Below are positions 49,644 to 59,222 of a stretch of DNA of 64,000 nucleotides, piece after piece (position 1 is the first letter of the stretch; every line of letters begins with the position of its first letter). Source of the stretch: an uncultured Bacteroidia bacterium (GTDB taxonomy: Bacteria; Bacteroidota; Bacteroidia; Bacteroidales; UBA932); NCBI GenBank assembly GCA_902772985.1, contig CACYCP010000067.1, positions 1 through 64,000 of the forward strand, given 5' to 3'. The position numbers and the translations under genes are program-made. The notes beneath the pieces were generated by a model that made no database searches, was not told where the DNA came from, and saw only the letters and a list, made by a program, of their open reading frames with translations.

Positions 49644-50948
49644 CTAATTTACAAGGGAAGTGGCACTGTTCCAGGAAATTTCAGTTTTGTAGAAATTATC
49701 AAGATAGCTTGACCCCATTGAAGGGAGATACATGGACAGGCCGGAGAAATGCTTGATTTCTATATTCAGGATATGGGGGGTTGCAGCCTTGTAAAGAATG
49801 CATTTTTCAAGAGCCGCATCCAACTGGGCTTCTTCTGCAGGGGTAATTCCGGCATTTACCAGTATGTCCTTCAGGTCATAGAAGAAATGGTGGCTGGAGC
49901 GGAAATAGCCCTGGACATTATAGCCGTTCAGATTTTTTATGACCGGACGGTATTTCTCGAACAGGGTCTTGCACACCGAGGCAAGGTCGTCCATTTTTTG
50001 AGTGTCAACGGCTGAAATGGTGGCGCCGTTTACTCCATCATACTTTTGATGATAATATTCGAAATAGTCCTGGCACACCTTGATGGGATTTGGAGTTCCG
50101 CCGACGAGGTTTTCTGCCAGGGTGGAATAGTTGAAACCGTCGGCCAGGACTTCGGTACTGGAAAAGCCCACGATACGGGCCTTTCCCCTCAGCCCCCAGG
50201 CGAATTCCACGCCACCGCACAGGCAAGCGTCAATGAGCAGATAGTCCAGTTCGAATGGTATGGCTTCGGCAAAATCCTTCAGCTCCATTGCGTAGGATAC
50301 ATTGCCCATTATATCCTTGCCGATGCTTTTGACGGCAGGATATGGCTCGATTGGAGGGAAAATTGTGTGCCCCCTTTCCTTCACTCCGGGGCTCCAGAAG
50401 GGACTTGGCTCGAAATGGTCAGGATTCTCGTAATAACCGGCCGGAAGCCATCCGCTGGCATGTGAGGAAAAAACCATGCCGTAAGTCTTTGACGGAAATG
50501 CCTTTTTGATTATCTCCAGGGCTTCCTTAATCGTTGCTGAAGTGCAGAGAGGCGTATTTGCCGGCCAGACATTTATTGTATCACGTATGACAGACCCTTT
50601 ATCGCTGTACATGTGATATAATACCGGGGGAGAATCGACTTTGTAGTTTTCGCTGGAAACGGGGAATTTATCCAGCACCAGCAATTTGTTTGTGGAAAAG
50701 CTGTTGCCGGAGGGCAGATAATTTTCCGACAGTTCCCTTAGGTCTTTAATGAGGTAATCCGACAAGTCGTTGAAACCTGCCGATACCATGAGCATCGTAT
50801 TGCAAGTGGGCTCCGAGCTATCCCTGGCCGGCTGCTCTTTTGCCCCGCTTTCCCCTTTGCCGCCAAAATCGAAGTTGCTGTCTTTGAAGCAGGATACTGC
50901 CGCCACCGAAATCAGCAGCAACGAAATCCATCTTAAGTTCTTTACCAT
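49644..50948 (-). CDS. Clostripain-family (peptidase C11) lipoprotein
   Basis: This 434-residue predicted cell-surface or periplasmic cysteine peptidase has a lipobox AAVSC (Cys20). The C11 dyad is seen as His163 in FSSHASGW and Cys242 in IDACLCGG. Clostripain-like enzymes prefer Arg or Lys at P1, but specificity is not readable here. ATG 50948 is chosen because the in-frame ATG at 50957 lies only 3 codons earlier and adds no signal feature. A minus-strand promoter TAACTTTG (50968-50975) lies about 20 bases upstream. It probably shares a transcript with sppA. Confidence 0.85.
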   Translation of the reverse strand: MVKNLRWISLLLISVAAVSCFKDSNFDFGGKGESGAKEQPARDSSEPTCNTMLMVSAGFNDLSDYLIKDLRELSENYLPSGNSFSTNKLLVLDKFPVSSENYKVDSPPVLYHMYSDKGSVIRDTINVWPANTPLCTSATIKEALEIIKKAFPSKTYGMVFSSHASGWLPAGYYENPDHFEPSPFWSPGVKERGHTIFPPIEPYPAVKSIGKDIMGNVSYAMELKDFAEAIPFELDYLLIDACLCGGVEFAWGLRGKARIVGFSSTEVLADGFNYSTLAENLVGGTPNPIKVCQDYFEYYHQKYDGVNGATISAVDTQKMDDLASVCKTLFEKYRPVIKNLNGYNVQGYFRSSHHFFYDLKDILVNAGITPAEEAQLDAALEKCILYKAATPHILNIEIKHFSGLSMYLPSMGSSYLDNFYKTEISWNSATSLVN

Positions 50949-50960
50949 AAAATACACTCC

Positions 50961-50995
50961 AACTTTGCAAAGTTAACGATATTTTTATAATTTTG
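50961..50995. promoter_or_regulatory. Overlapping divergent promoters (C11 protease and DPP3)
   Basis: The minus-strand core TAACTTTG (forward CAAAGTTA, 50968-50975) serves the C11 gene. On +, TTTG (50964-50967) is 20 bases before TAATTTTG (50988-50995), serving DPP3. Both sit in the perfect palindrome AACTTTGCAAAGTT (50961-50974), so the two promoters share bases and could not be used at the same moment. Confidence 0.65.
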
Positions 50996-51025
50996 GTCCT
51001 CTGTTACCTCTAATGTTATAATAAG

Positions 51026-53035
51026 ATGAAATTGATTTTGAGGATTATGTCAATCAGCGCAGCCGCTGCCCTTTGCGCAGCTTGCCAGCTTCCGGGCGAA
51101 AAGGAGGCCGGTGAGCAGGATTTCAAATATACCATCGATTCTTTTGCCGACCTTAAGGTAATGCGTTACCGCATTCCCGGCTGGGAAAACCTCAGCATGC
51201 AGCAGAAGGAATATGCCTATTACCTTTCCGAAGCTGCAAAATTCGGCCGTGATATACTTTGGGACCAGAATTGCAAGGACAATCTTAGGGTGCGTCACGC
51301 CGTTGAAGCCATTTTGGATACCCCTGAGGCCGATGACGGGAGTCCCGAATACCAGGATTTCCTGGTCTATGCAAAGCGCCTGTTCTTTTCCAACGGCATA
51401 CATCACCATTATGCCGAGGATAAATTCTTCCCCTCCTGCCCCAGGACGTATTTCGCATCCCTCCTGGACCTTGCCGGCGTAAAGGACGACGGCCTTCTGG
51501 ACGTTATATACAATCCGGAAATCTGGCCCCAGCGCCGTTCTACAAATACTTCCGGGGATATCGTAAAGCAATCGGCAGTGAATTTCTATGAAGGCGTGAG
51601 CAGGGAAGAGGTAGAGCGTTATTACGCTTCCATAGTCAATCCGGATGATCCTGAGCCCATTTCCTACGGTCTTAACACAAAGGTGGTGAAAAGGAAGGAC
51701 GGGAAGATTGTGGAACTGCCCTGGAAGATAGGAGGTATTTATTCCCCTGCAATCGAGAAAATATGCGAGCAGCTTGCCAAGGCCCGCGAAGTGGCAGAGA
51801 ATGATATACAAAAGCGCGCCCTGGGAATCCTCATCGACTATTACCGCAGCGGAGACCTTAAAAAATGGGACGAGTTCAATATCGAATGGGTGAAGGACAC
51901 CATTGGAACGGTGGATTTCATCAACGGTTTCATCGAGGACTACAACGATCCGCTGGGCCGCAAGGCTTCATGGGAAGGATACGTGAATATCAAGGACTTC
52001 GATGCATCGAAGCGCACTGAAATCCTGTCGGCCAACGCCCAGTGGTTCGAAGACAATTCCCCGGTCGATCCCCGTTTCAAGAAAGAAAAGGTGAAGGGGG
52101 TTTCGGCCAAGGTCATCAATGCGGTTTGCCTTGCCGGAGACAGTTATCCTTCCACTCCTATCGGCATAAATCTTCCCAATGCCGATTGGATCCGCAAAGA
52201 GCACGGCTCAAAGAGCGTTACCATAGCCAACATAACCCATACCTACGATCTGGCGGCCCAGGAACTGCCCACCAGCACGCTTGCAGAATTCGCCTACTCG
52301 AAGAGCGAAATCGAGCTGGCAAAGAAGTGGGGACCCATTGCCGACGAGATCCATACAGACCTTCACGAGTGCCTGGGGCACGCCTCCGGACAGCTGCTCC
52401 CCGGCGTGAGCACTACCGCGATGGGAGAGTATGCATCGGCCCTGGAAGAGGCGCGGGCCGACCTTTTCGGCCTGTATTATACTGCCGATCCCAAGATGGT
52501 GGAACTGGGTATAATGCCGGATCCAGAGGCCTACAAGGCCGAATATGCGAATTATATCCGTAACGGCCTGATGGTGCAGTTCACCCGTGTGGAACTTGGA
52601 CGCCCCAACACGGAGGCTCATATGCAGAACCGTAAGCTGATTGCCCAGTGGTGCTATGAAAAGGGTGCCAAGGACAAGGTTATCGTAAAGAAAGTGCGCA
52701 AGGGAAAGACTTATTTCGTGGTTAACGACTACGAGAAACTGCGCGCCTTGTTTGCCGAGCTTCTGGCCGAAATCCAGCGCATCAAGTCGGAAGGGGATTA
52801 CGAGGCTGGAAAAGCACTTATAGAAACCTATGCCGTGCATATCGACCCTGAACTCCACAAGGAGGTCAGAGAGCGCTACGAGGCTTTGAACCTGAAGCCT
52901 TACGGAGGATTTGTCAATCCTGAAATCGAGCCTGTCATAGGCCCAGACGGAAGCATCACTGACTATGTACCTGTCTATACTGACGATTATCTAGGACAGA
53001 TGCTCCTTTATGGCAAGAAATACGCCACACTTTGA
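51026..53035 (+). CDS. M49 family dipeptidyl peptidase III, lipoprotein
   Basis: This 669-residue zinc exopeptidase removes dipeptides from peptide N termini. A lipoprotein-type signal is present (about 1-20, ending CAAC). The M49 motif HEXXGH is His447-Glu448-Cys-Leu-Gly451-His452, and the third zinc ligand is in the EEARAD block, with Glu474 and Glu475. DPP3 is usually cytosolic in eukaryotes, but an exported lipoprotein version is common in Bacteroidota. It overlaps the xerD start by 4 bases and would work alongside the DPP4-like and C1 peptidases on dietary peptides (inference). Confidence 0.92.
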   Translation: MKLILRIMSISAAAALCAACQLPGEKEAGEQDFKYTIDSFADLKVMRYRIPGWENLSMQQKEYAYYLSEAAKFGRDILWDQNCKDNLRVRHAVEAILDTPEADDGSPEYQDFLVYAKRLFFSNGIHHHYAEDKFFPSCPRTYFASLLDLAGVKDDGLLDVIYNPEIWPQRRSTNTSGDIVKQSAVNFYEGVSREEVERYYASIVNPDDPEPISYGLNTKVVKRKDGKIVELPWKIGGIYSPAIEKICEQLAKAREVAENDIQKRALGILIDYYRSGDLKKWDEFNIEWVKDTIGTVDFINGFIEDYNDPLGRKASWEGYVNIKDFDASKRTEILSANAQWFEDNSPVDPRFKKEKVKGVSAKVINAVCLAGDSYPSTPIGINLPNADWIRKEHGSKSVTIANITHTYDLAAQELPTSTLAEFAYSKSEIELAKKWGPIADEIHTDLHECLGHASGQLLPGVSTTAMGEYASALEEARADLFGLYYTADPKMVELGIMPDPEAYKAEYANYIRNGLMVQFTRVELGRPNTEAHMQNRKLIAQWCYEKGAKDKVIVKKVRKGKTYFVVNDYEKLRALFAELLAEIQRIKSEGDYEAGKALIETYAVHIDPELHKEVRERYEALNLKPYGGFVNPEIEPVIGPDGSITDYVPVYTDDYLGQMLLYGKKYATL

Positions 53036-53898
53036 TTGTTAAGGACTATAGAAATTACCTGAGAATTGAGCGCAGGATGTCTCCGAATACGGTTTCATCC
53101 TATTGTCGCGACGTTAAAGCTTTCCTGGATGCCTGCGGGAAGGCCCCAGCCGACGTAAGTCCGGAAGATATAAGGGATTACCTGGGGGAGGAGTCTTCCA
53201 GGGGGATTTCCAAACGCAGCAGCGCAAGGATGGTAAGTGCGCTCCGGAGTTTTTTCAATTGGTGCATCGAGGAAGGTGATATCAAGGACAATCCCTGTGA
53301 CAAGGTGGATGCCCCGAAATTGGGGAACTACCTTCCCGAAGTCCTGAGCGTCCAGGAAGTGGAGGATATAATCAATTCGGTTGACACCAGCACTCCGGGT
53401 GGAAAACGGGACAGGGCTATACTGGAGGTGCTGTATGGCTGCGGACTTCGGGTAAGCGAGGCATCGGCCCTGAGAATCTCGCATATACATGCCGAAGACG
53501 GTTTTGTGGATGTGATAGGGAAGGGGGACAAGCAAAGGCTGGTCCCCCTGGGGGAAATGGCTGCAAATGCCATTGCCGTCTATCTGGATGACCGCCCCCA
53601 GCCGGCATCAAGGGCCTTCGAAGACATACTTTTCCTGAACCGTTTTGGCCGTCCTCTCAGCCGGGTGTCGATATTCAATATGGTCAAGATGCAGGCAATG
53701 AAAGCAGGTGTGCAGAAAGAAATCTCTCCGCACACCTTCAGGCATTCATTTGCCACTCATTTGATAGAGAACGGTGCCGACCTCAGGATTGTCCAGGAAA
53801 TGCTCGGGCACGAATCTATACTTACGACAGAAATCTATACCCACATAGACTCATCCACCTGGCACAAGTCGGTGCTGGAACACCACCCTATTTCTTGA
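53032..53898 (+). CDS. xerD: XerD-like site-specific tyrosine recombinase
   Basis: XerC and XerD resolve chromosome dimers at dif, triggered by FtsK. This 288-residue protein has the SAM-like N-terminal domain (about 1-85) and a catalytic domain with all expected residues: Arg140, Lys164, His234, Arg237, His260 and nucleophile Tyr269 in TEIYTHI. The start is TTG at 53032, inside the DPP3 stop; no better ATG gives the N-terminal domain. Nothing suggests a phage or transposon integrase. It overlaps the convergent rubrerythrin by 11 bases. Confidence 0.9.
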   Translation: MIVKDYRNYLRIERRMSPNTVSSYCRDVKAFLDACGKAPADVSPEDIRDYLGEESSRGISKRSSARMVSALRSFFNWCIEEGDIKDNPCDKVDAPKLGNYLPEVLSVQEVEDIINSVDTSTPGGKRDRAILEVLYGCGLRVSEASALRISHIHAEDGFVDVIGKGDKQRLVPLGEMAANAIAVYLDDRPQPASRAFEDILFLNRFGRPLSRVSIFNMVKMQAMKAGVQKEISPHTFRHSFATHLIENGADLRIVQEMLGHESILTTEIYTHIDSSTWHKSVLEHHPIS

Positions 53899-54442
53899 AC
53901 AGCTTGTTGTAGAGTCCCAGGAAACCGGCTCCGTGACGGGCTTCGTCGCGAGCCATTTCGTGAACGGTGTCGTGAATGGCGTCGTAGCCAAGTTCCTTGG
54001 CCCTCTTTGCAATTGCGAACTTGCCTTCGCAGGCACCGGCTTCAGCCTCATAACGCTTCTTGAGGTTGGTCTTGGTGTCCCATACAACCTCTCCGAGGAG
54101 TTCGGCGATGCGGGCGGCGTGGTCGGCCTCTTCGAAAGCATAGCGCTTGAAAGCTTCGGCAACTTCGGGATATCCTTCCCTGTCGGCCTGTCGGCTCATG
54201 GCAAGGTACATTCCGACTTCCGAGCATTCACCGGCAAAATGGTCCTGCAGGCCTGCCCAGATCTCCGGGTCGCAGCCCTTGGCTACGCCCAGCACATGCT
54301 CACAGGCCCACTGGGGCTTGTCGCCTTCTTCCTTGATTTCTACGAATTTATCGGCCTTGGCATGGCATATAGGGCATTCTGCGGGGGGATTGTCACCCTC
54401 GTGTACGTATCCGCAAACGAGGCATCTGAATTTCTTTTTCAT
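53888..54442 (-). CDS. Reverse rubrerythrin, probable peroxide reductase
   Basis: This 184-residue non-heme iron protein detoxifies hydrogen peroxide in anaerobes. The domain order is reversed: an N-terminal rubredoxin domain (CLVCGY...CPIC, about residues 8-26) precedes the ferritin-like diiron domain (about 45-180), which shows helices with the Glu/His ligands, for example [14 protein letters not shown] and [12 protein letters not shown]. It is monocistronic. The 14-base palindrome AACTTTATAAAGTT lies about 40 bases upstream of the ATG and includes a promoter-like core, suggesting possible redox-responsive control. Confidence 0.93.
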   Translation of the reverse strand: MKKKFRCLVCGYVHEGDNPPAECPICHAKADKFVEIKEEGDKPQWACEHVLGVAKGCDPEIWAGLQDHFAGECSEVGMYLAMSRQADREGYPEVAEAFKRYAFEEADHAARIAELLGEVVWDTKTNLKKRYEAEAGACEGKFAIAKRAKELGYDAIHDTVHEMARDEARHGAGFLGLYNKLFKK

Positions 54443-54479
54443 ATTGTTTTCCTATTATTGTTGTTAAAGTGGTTAATAA

Positions 54480-54493
54480 AACTTTATAAAGTT
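54480..54493. promoter_or_regulatory. Palindrome in the rubrerythrin promoter region
   Basis: AACTTTATAAAGTT is a perfect 14-base palindrome. On the minus strand, TAACTTTA is one base off the TAnnTTTG core, at a sensible distance for the rubrerythrin start at 54442. The palindrome could be an operator or just the mirror of a promoter core. The same half-sites occur at 50961-50974. Confidence 0.45.
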
Positions 54494-54504
54494 AAGAATA
54501 ATTT

Positions 54505-57339
54505 TTATCGTCCGCAAATATTCTTGAAATTGCACCATTCGCAGGTTTTGCCGTCTTCGGTGCGGCGGAATGGGAACTCAGTTGAACTTATCTCTTTCAG
54601 CAGGCCTCCAAGGCGTTTTTTTGCTTCCGAGACGAACACCTTGCTCACTTCCACGTCCGGCAGGGGCTCAGAAAACATGCGTCCGGTGCTGTAAATGGAA
54701 TTGATGATTTTCTTTCCGTCGAATCCGGCCTCACCGCTGGCAAACATATCATAGATGAAAAGTTGCAGGGCAATGCTGGGCCGGTCTTTATTATCAGCGC
54801 CGAAAATTTTATCGACCACCGAAAGGGCGTTGCCGTCGTTTATCAGAATGTCACTGTCCTGCACCTTTCCGGTTTTGTAATCGACAATCCTTATTTCCCC
54901 GCTCTTGTAACTGTCTATGCGGTCCACGAGCCCGAAAAAATGGAAGCCTTCGAAATCACATTGCATTGGCTTTTCCAGTCCGATAATGGTGAAGGCTTCG
55001 GAGCCGGAGCCGGTGAGCAGTTTCTCGTCGTGCCGGAGAGTTTTAATAACATAATCCAGTATAATCTCCTCCAGGACAAGATTCCTGCCGCTGACCTCTA
55101 TGCTGTGCATTTGGGAAAGCACCTCATCCCGTATCATTTTCCTGAGGCCCTTCTCGTCCTTCGCCATTTCCCGGATCATCTGAAGATCAATCTTCGGAGC
55201 CTTGCTGTAGAGGTTCTGCATCACCTTGTGGAAAACGGTGCCAAACTTTCCAGTGTCAAGCGATTCGGCAACTTCGTCCGCGGCGTCAAGTCCTTCTACC
55301 ACTTGATAGTAGAATTGGGCGGGGCAGTTGAGATAACTCTTGAGCGAGGAGGCCGACAGGTTCTTTGCCCGGATTTTTGAAACGTGCTCCTGGGTTTTCT
55401 CGATGACGTCATCGTTTATTTCCGGCGGAATCATGGCCGCCGATGCGCTGATCCGCCGAAGTGGCATGCGGAAATGGTATTCCAGCTGTTTTATGTATCG
55501 GCTTTCCTCTCCGCCTTTCAGGCTGTCGGTGCGGCTGTCGTAGATGAGCCATACTTTTTGGGCCCTCTGGATCATCCGGTAGAAATAGTAGGCCCATACC
55601 GCATCCTGATATTCGTGGGTTGGCAGGCCGAAGCCCTTTCGCAGTTCCGGTGGAATGAACGAGTTGCTGCGGCTGCTGCGTGGGAAAAGCCCTTCGCAGC
55701 AGCTCATTATTGTAAGGTATTTGAAATCCAGGGAACGGGTTTCCAGTGGGCCCATAATCTGGAGCCCCTTGAGAGGCTCTCCGCGGAAAGGTACCGAAAT
55801 GGAGGAAAGGGAGCGCTCCAGCAGCCTGAAATGGGTTGCAGGAAGAACCTCCAGGTCTATCCCCATCAGGACATTGAGCTGGGAATGGCAGCGCTTGGCA
55901 AAGTCCGTTTCAAGTAGCATTTCCCCTTCCTTCGAGAGCTTCCTTCCTGCGAAGGCAATTATCTCCGAAAGCCAGAGTTCCATGCGGTGATTTGCACTGG
56001 AGGAGGCCTCCTGGGGTGAGGTCACAACCGGGCGGAAAACCAGGGGCAGGAATTCCCCGGTGAGGAAATCCTCGACGGGAATGTAATATTTCGCGGCGTT
56101 TTTGATGCGCTTTACACAGGCTTTTTCTTCTTCGCTGATGAGGCTGCGGAAAAGCCCGCAGGAAAAGACTTCGCTCACGCAGCCGTGATAGAAATACCAT
56201 TTCCCGTCCTTTTGGCGAAGCCTTAACTGGAGATCTCCCAAGGCCGAAATAAGGGTAAAGACGGCACTTCCCGTCATGGGATAACCCATGGTGACGTTAA
56301 CGGAGTCGTATTGCGGCGGAATGGAATTAAGGAGGGGCAGCAGCAGGTTTTCATCGGGCAGCACGAAAGCCGTTTCCACTGGATCTCCGTCGGTCTGGGA
56401 CAGGATGTACGGCGCCAGTTTCGCCTGGGCGATTGACGAAGGAACGCTTATGACGCTTATTTCCGGAGTGTCAAGCCCTTCGGGATCGGCCTTGAAAGCC
56501 TGGGGGAAGTCCTCCACGTTTTTTTGCATGAAGAAGGAAGACTTGTTGGCCTTGTCCTTGATTTCCTCGCCGGAGTAGTCCCAGACGAAGTTTGCAATCT
56601 GTGCATCCCTCATCTTTGCAAGCAGCAGGTGTTCACATTCGTTGAGGGCATTAAGGCCGGTGAACACGAAAAGTGTAGTGTCCGGGAATGCTTCTTTTGT
56701 AATGTCAGGGACCGATTCGCCGCCTTTCAGCCTCTCCGCGATGCTGCGGTAAACCATACCTTCGGTCGAGAGTTTCTTTTCCTCAAGCCTTTTCCTGAAA
56801 TCTTGGTACAGGGGCAGGAGCAGGTTCCATATCGAGGCGAACCGCTCCTTTACCCCTTTTTCGGCCTTATTGTCCCTGAAGTGGCCGAGAAAGCGTTTCA
56901 CGGCTTCCCTTTGCCTTTCGCTCAGGTAGTCGAAACTGTCCTGAAGGGCCTTGAAGTCCGACACGTTGCGGAAAAGGGAGGCGGCATCCACCAGATATTT
57001 GTCAACGTCGTCGAAATCCTGAAGTATGACCTCGCCCCAGAAAATGAAATCGTCCAAAGCTTCGGCCGATGGATTCAGCCTTTTGTAGCAATCGTAAAGC
57101 TCAAGGATGAGCCTTAGGGAATCGCTGCTTTCAATGTCGTAGAGCCGGCAGAAAAAGTCTTTAATGGTGTATATCTGCGGGGATAGCATTGGAATGCCGT
57201 TCCCGCTTTCGGAGAGGATGTCGCCAAGGTATTTCCGGAAAAAGACCATGGACCTTCGGTTTGGAAACACGAAACAGGTGTTTTCCATGCCGCCAAGGTC
57301 CCAATAATGCCGCGCTACCTGTTTGAGAAAGGGTTCCAT
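54505..57339 (-). CDS. addB: AddB-like nuclease subunit
   Basis: This 944-residue partner of AddA recognises Chi-like sites and carries the second nuclease. The N terminus has an inactivated helicase-like segment, CFVFPNRRSMVFFRKYL. A C-terminal PD-(D/E)XK nuclease (about 700-930) ends with CEWCNFKNIC. Together with Cys in SYLNCPAQFYY, this gives the four-cysteine iron-sulfur cluster known in AddB. IRIVDYKTGK is the nuclease active-site block. Its partner addA lies far away at 32294. It starts 1 base from the downstream hydrolase gene stop. Confidence 0.88.
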   Translation of the reverse strand: MEPFLKQVARHYWDLGGMENTCFVFPNRRSMVFFRKYLGDILSESGNGIPMLSPQIYTIKDFFCRLYDIESSDSLRLILELYDCYKRLNPSAEALDDFIFWGEVILQDFDDVDKYLVDAASLFRNVSDFKALQDSFDYLSERQREAVKRFLGHFRDNKAEKGVKERFASIWNLLLPLYQDFRKRLEEKKLSTEGMVYRSIAERLKGGESVPDITKEAFPDTTLFVFTGLNALNECEHLLLAKMRDAQIANFVWDYSGEEIKDKANKSSFFMQKNVEDFPQAFKADPEGLDTPEISVISVPSSIAQAKLAPYILSQTDGDPVETAFVLPDENLLLPLLNSIPPQYDSVNVTMGYPMTGSAVFTLISALGDLQLRLRQKDGKWYFYHGCVSEVFSCGLFRSLISEEEKACVKRIKNAAKYYIPVEDFLTGEFLPLVFRPVVTSPQEASSSANHRMELWLSEIIAFAGRKLSKEGEMLLETDFAKRCHSQLNVLMGIDLEVLPATHFRLLERSLSSISVPFRGEPLKGLQIMGPLETRSLDFKYLTIMSCCEGLFPRSSRSNSFIPPELRKGFGLPTHEYQDAVWAYYFYRMIQRAQKVWLIYDSRTDSLKGGEESRYIKQLEYHFRMPLRRISASAAMIPPEINDDVIEKTQEHVSKIRAKNLSASSLKSYLNCPAQFYYQVVEGLDAADEVAESLDTGKFGTVFHKVMQNLYSKAPKIDLQMIREMAKDEKGLRKMIRDEVLSQMHSIEVSGRNLVLEEIILDYVIKTLRHDEKLLTGSGSEAFTIIGLEKPMQCDFEGFHFFGLVDRIDSYKSGEIRIVDYKTGKVQDSDILINDGNALSVVDKIFGADNKDRPSIALQLFIYDMFASGEAGFDGKKIINSIYSTGRMFSEPLPDVEVSKVFVSEAKKRLGGLLKEISSTEFPFRRTEDGKTCEWCNFKNICGR

Positions 57340-57340
57340 A

Positions 57341-57964
57341 TCAAAGCCCGAGGATTTCCTTTATTTTGGGGATGAGCAGGGAATTGACGTATTCCTCTTC
57401 CATGAAGTGGGTACCGTCGTACATCTGGTAAGTGTCTTTGCCGAAGTACTTCTCCCAGAGGTCTATTTTGACCACGCCGGAGCGCATGAAATGGTCGTGG
57501 TAGCCGAAGAAGGCGAAATAATAGCCCCCTTCCTCAATGCTGCCGAAGGCCTGCTGTCCGTGTTCCTTGTATTTGTACAGAACTTCAGGGGTGAACTTCA
57601 GAGGCTGCCGCTCGCCCTCCTTGACGGGGAACTTATGGTTCAGCCACCACCGCCCAAGTGCAAAACGGGCTATGTAAGATGAGCGGTACAGCTGGGTTGC
57701 CGCGCCCAGCGAAGGGGAAACGAAAAGATGGGGAATACCTTGAATCCTGAGTGCCTGGAGCGAGCCCAGGGACTCTCCGATGATTAGGGAGGGGGATAGC
57801 TCCTCCACCCATCCTTTTATTTGTTCCCGGCCTATCTCCGGATCGAAATCATAGGTGCGGATAACGACGCGAATCTCCTCCGGAGGGAAAACTCCGGCCA
57901 GATGGTTTGGAATGCGGCTGTCTCCTCCTCCGCCCATACCGTGTATATACAGAATAGTTTTCAT
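57341..57964 (-). CDS. Small YqiA-like alpha/beta hydrolase
   Basis: This 207-residue cytosolic protein has the alpha/beta-hydrolase oxyanion region LYIHGMGGGG (about 4-13), a nucleophile elbow GESLGS (Ser about 67) and a late His in DGTHFMEEE. It is reminiscent of YqiA-type esterases that act on CoA or small esters. The substrate is unknown. The frame extends to 58033, but the ATG at 57964 gives the family start and lies 7 bases after the -7 core. It sits upstream of addB in the same direction. Confidence 0.8.
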   Translation of the reverse strand: MKTILYIHGMGGGGDSRIPNHLAGVFPPEEIRVVIRTYDFDPEIGREQIKGWVEELSPSLIIGESLGSLQALRIQGIPHLFVSPSLGAATQLYRSSYIARFALGRWWLNHKFPVKEGERQPLKFTPEVLYKYKEHGQQAFGSIEEGGYYFAFFGYHDHFMRSGVVKIDLWEKYFGKDTYQMYDGTHFMEEEYVNSLLIPKIKEILGL

Positions 57965-57967
57965 CAA

Positions 57968-57998
57968 TTGCAAATTTACAATATTATGCTTAATTTTG
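57968..57998. promoter_or_regulatory. Divergent promoters (hydrolase-addB and C1 peptidase)
   Basis: Minus strand TAAATTTG (forward CAAATTTA, 57971-57978) lies 7 bases from the hydrolase ATG. On +, TTG (57968-57970) is 20 bases before TAATTTTG (57991-57998), which precedes the peptidase ATG at 58020. The minus-strand transcript would have almost no leader. Confidence 0.6.
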
Positions 57999-58019
57999 TG
58001 ACTGACATAATAGTTTAAT

Positions 58020-59222
58020 ATGAAAAAAATCATTGCATTTTTTGTGGCCGCAGTCCTGGTATCAGGTGCCGCTATTGCCCAGAACCGTCCTGCCGCACCC
58101 GTAGATCCAAAAGACTACCAGTTTACCACGGTTAAAGAACTTCCCATTACTCCCGTCAAGAACCAGTTCCGCAGCGGAACCTGCTGGTGCTTCAGCACCC
58201 TTTCTTTCCTGGAGTCGGAAGTTATCAAGGCAAAGAACCTGAAGGATCCTGCACTGTATCCGGATTTTTCTGAGATGTTCGTTGTCCGCAAGGCCTATTA
58301 TGACCGCGCCATCAAATATGTCCGCCTGAACGGCAAACTGCAGTTCAGTGCAGGATCTGATTTCGGCGATGTGATTGAAGTGGCCAAGACATACGGCCTA
58401 ATTGACCAGAACGCCTATTCCGGTCTTCAGTACGGCTACGACCTTCCCGTTCAGGGTGAGCTGGACGCCGTTCTTGCCGGCTATGTTGGCGCAGTGGTCA
58501 AGAACCCCAACCGCAAGCTCACCTCGGTGTGGCCCAAGGGAGTGGAAGGAATCCTGGACGCCTATATGGGAGAGGCTCCGGAGACATTCAGCGTGAACGG
58601 AGTAAGCTATACTCCCCAGAGCTATTGCCAGTCCCTGGGAATCAATCTGGACGACTACATCGGCTTCACTTCCTATACTCACCATCCTTTCTATACCGCA
58701 TTTGCAATGGAGGTGGAAGACAACTGGCGCTGGACTCCTTCCTGGAATGTACCCCTGGATGAATTCATTGCAATAATCGACAATGCCGTGGATAAGGGTT
58801 ATACCGTTGCTTGGGGCGGCGACGTTTCAGAGACCGGCTTCACCCGTAACGGCCTTGCCATTCTGCTGGATACCGAGAATGCCGCCACCAGCGGTTCCGA
58901 CCAGGAGCGCTGGGTTGGAAAAGCCGATGAGGCTGCTCCGGCAAAACCCCTTGCCAAGGAAATGGAGGTCACCCAGGAAAGCCGTCAGCTCATGTTCGAT
59001 GAAAAAACATCGACAGACGACCACGGAATGCACCTTTACGGCATCGCAAAGGACCAGAACGGAAACAAGTACTATCTGATCAAGAATTCCTGGGGCGTGA
59101 CCGGTGCCTACGACGGACTCTGGTACATGTCGGAGAATTTCGTAAAGGCCAAGACCTTGAATATCATGATCAACAAGAACGCCGTTCCCAAGGATATCCT
59201 AAAAAAACTTGGCGTCAAGTAA
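58020..59222 (+). CDS. Exported C1B papain-like cysteine peptidase (aminopeptidase C/bleomycin hydrolase-like)
   Basis: This 400-residue protein has a signal peptide (about 1-21). The papain-family triad is Cys55 in SGTCWCFS, His335 in DDHGMHLYG and Asn356 in IKNSWG. The bleomycin-hydrolase-like spacing, with a long insert between Cys and His, identifies C1B. These enzymes are aminopeptidases or dipeptidases acting on small peptides in the periplasm. It has its own promoter and is followed directly by pssA with no gap, so the two may share a transcript. Confidence 0.9.
   Translation: MKKIIAFFVAAVLVSGAAIAQNRPAAPVDPKDYQFTTVKELPITPVKNQFRSGTCWCFSTLSFLESEVIKAKNLKDPALYPDFSEMFVVRKAYYDRAIKYVRLNGKLQFSAGSDFGDVIEVAKTYGLIDQNAYSGLQYGYDLPVQGELDAVLAGYVGAVVKNPNRKLTSVWPKGVEGILDAYMGEAPETFSVNGVSYTPQSYCQSLGINLDDYIGFTSYTHHPFYTAFAMEVEDNWRWTPSWNVPLDEFIAIIDNAVDKGYTVAWGGDVSETGFTRNGLAILLDTENAATSGSDQERWVGKADEAAPAKPLAKEMEVTQESRQLMFDEKTSTDDHGMHLYGIAKDQNGNKYYLIKNSWGVTGAYDGLWYMSENFVKAKTLNIMINKNAVPKDILKKLGVK

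Noticed and set aside
53032..53898. Tyrosine recombinase as sign of a mobile element
   Set aside because: It matches XerD in length and catalytic residues, has no attachment-site repeat or cargo nearby, and sits in housekeeping context.
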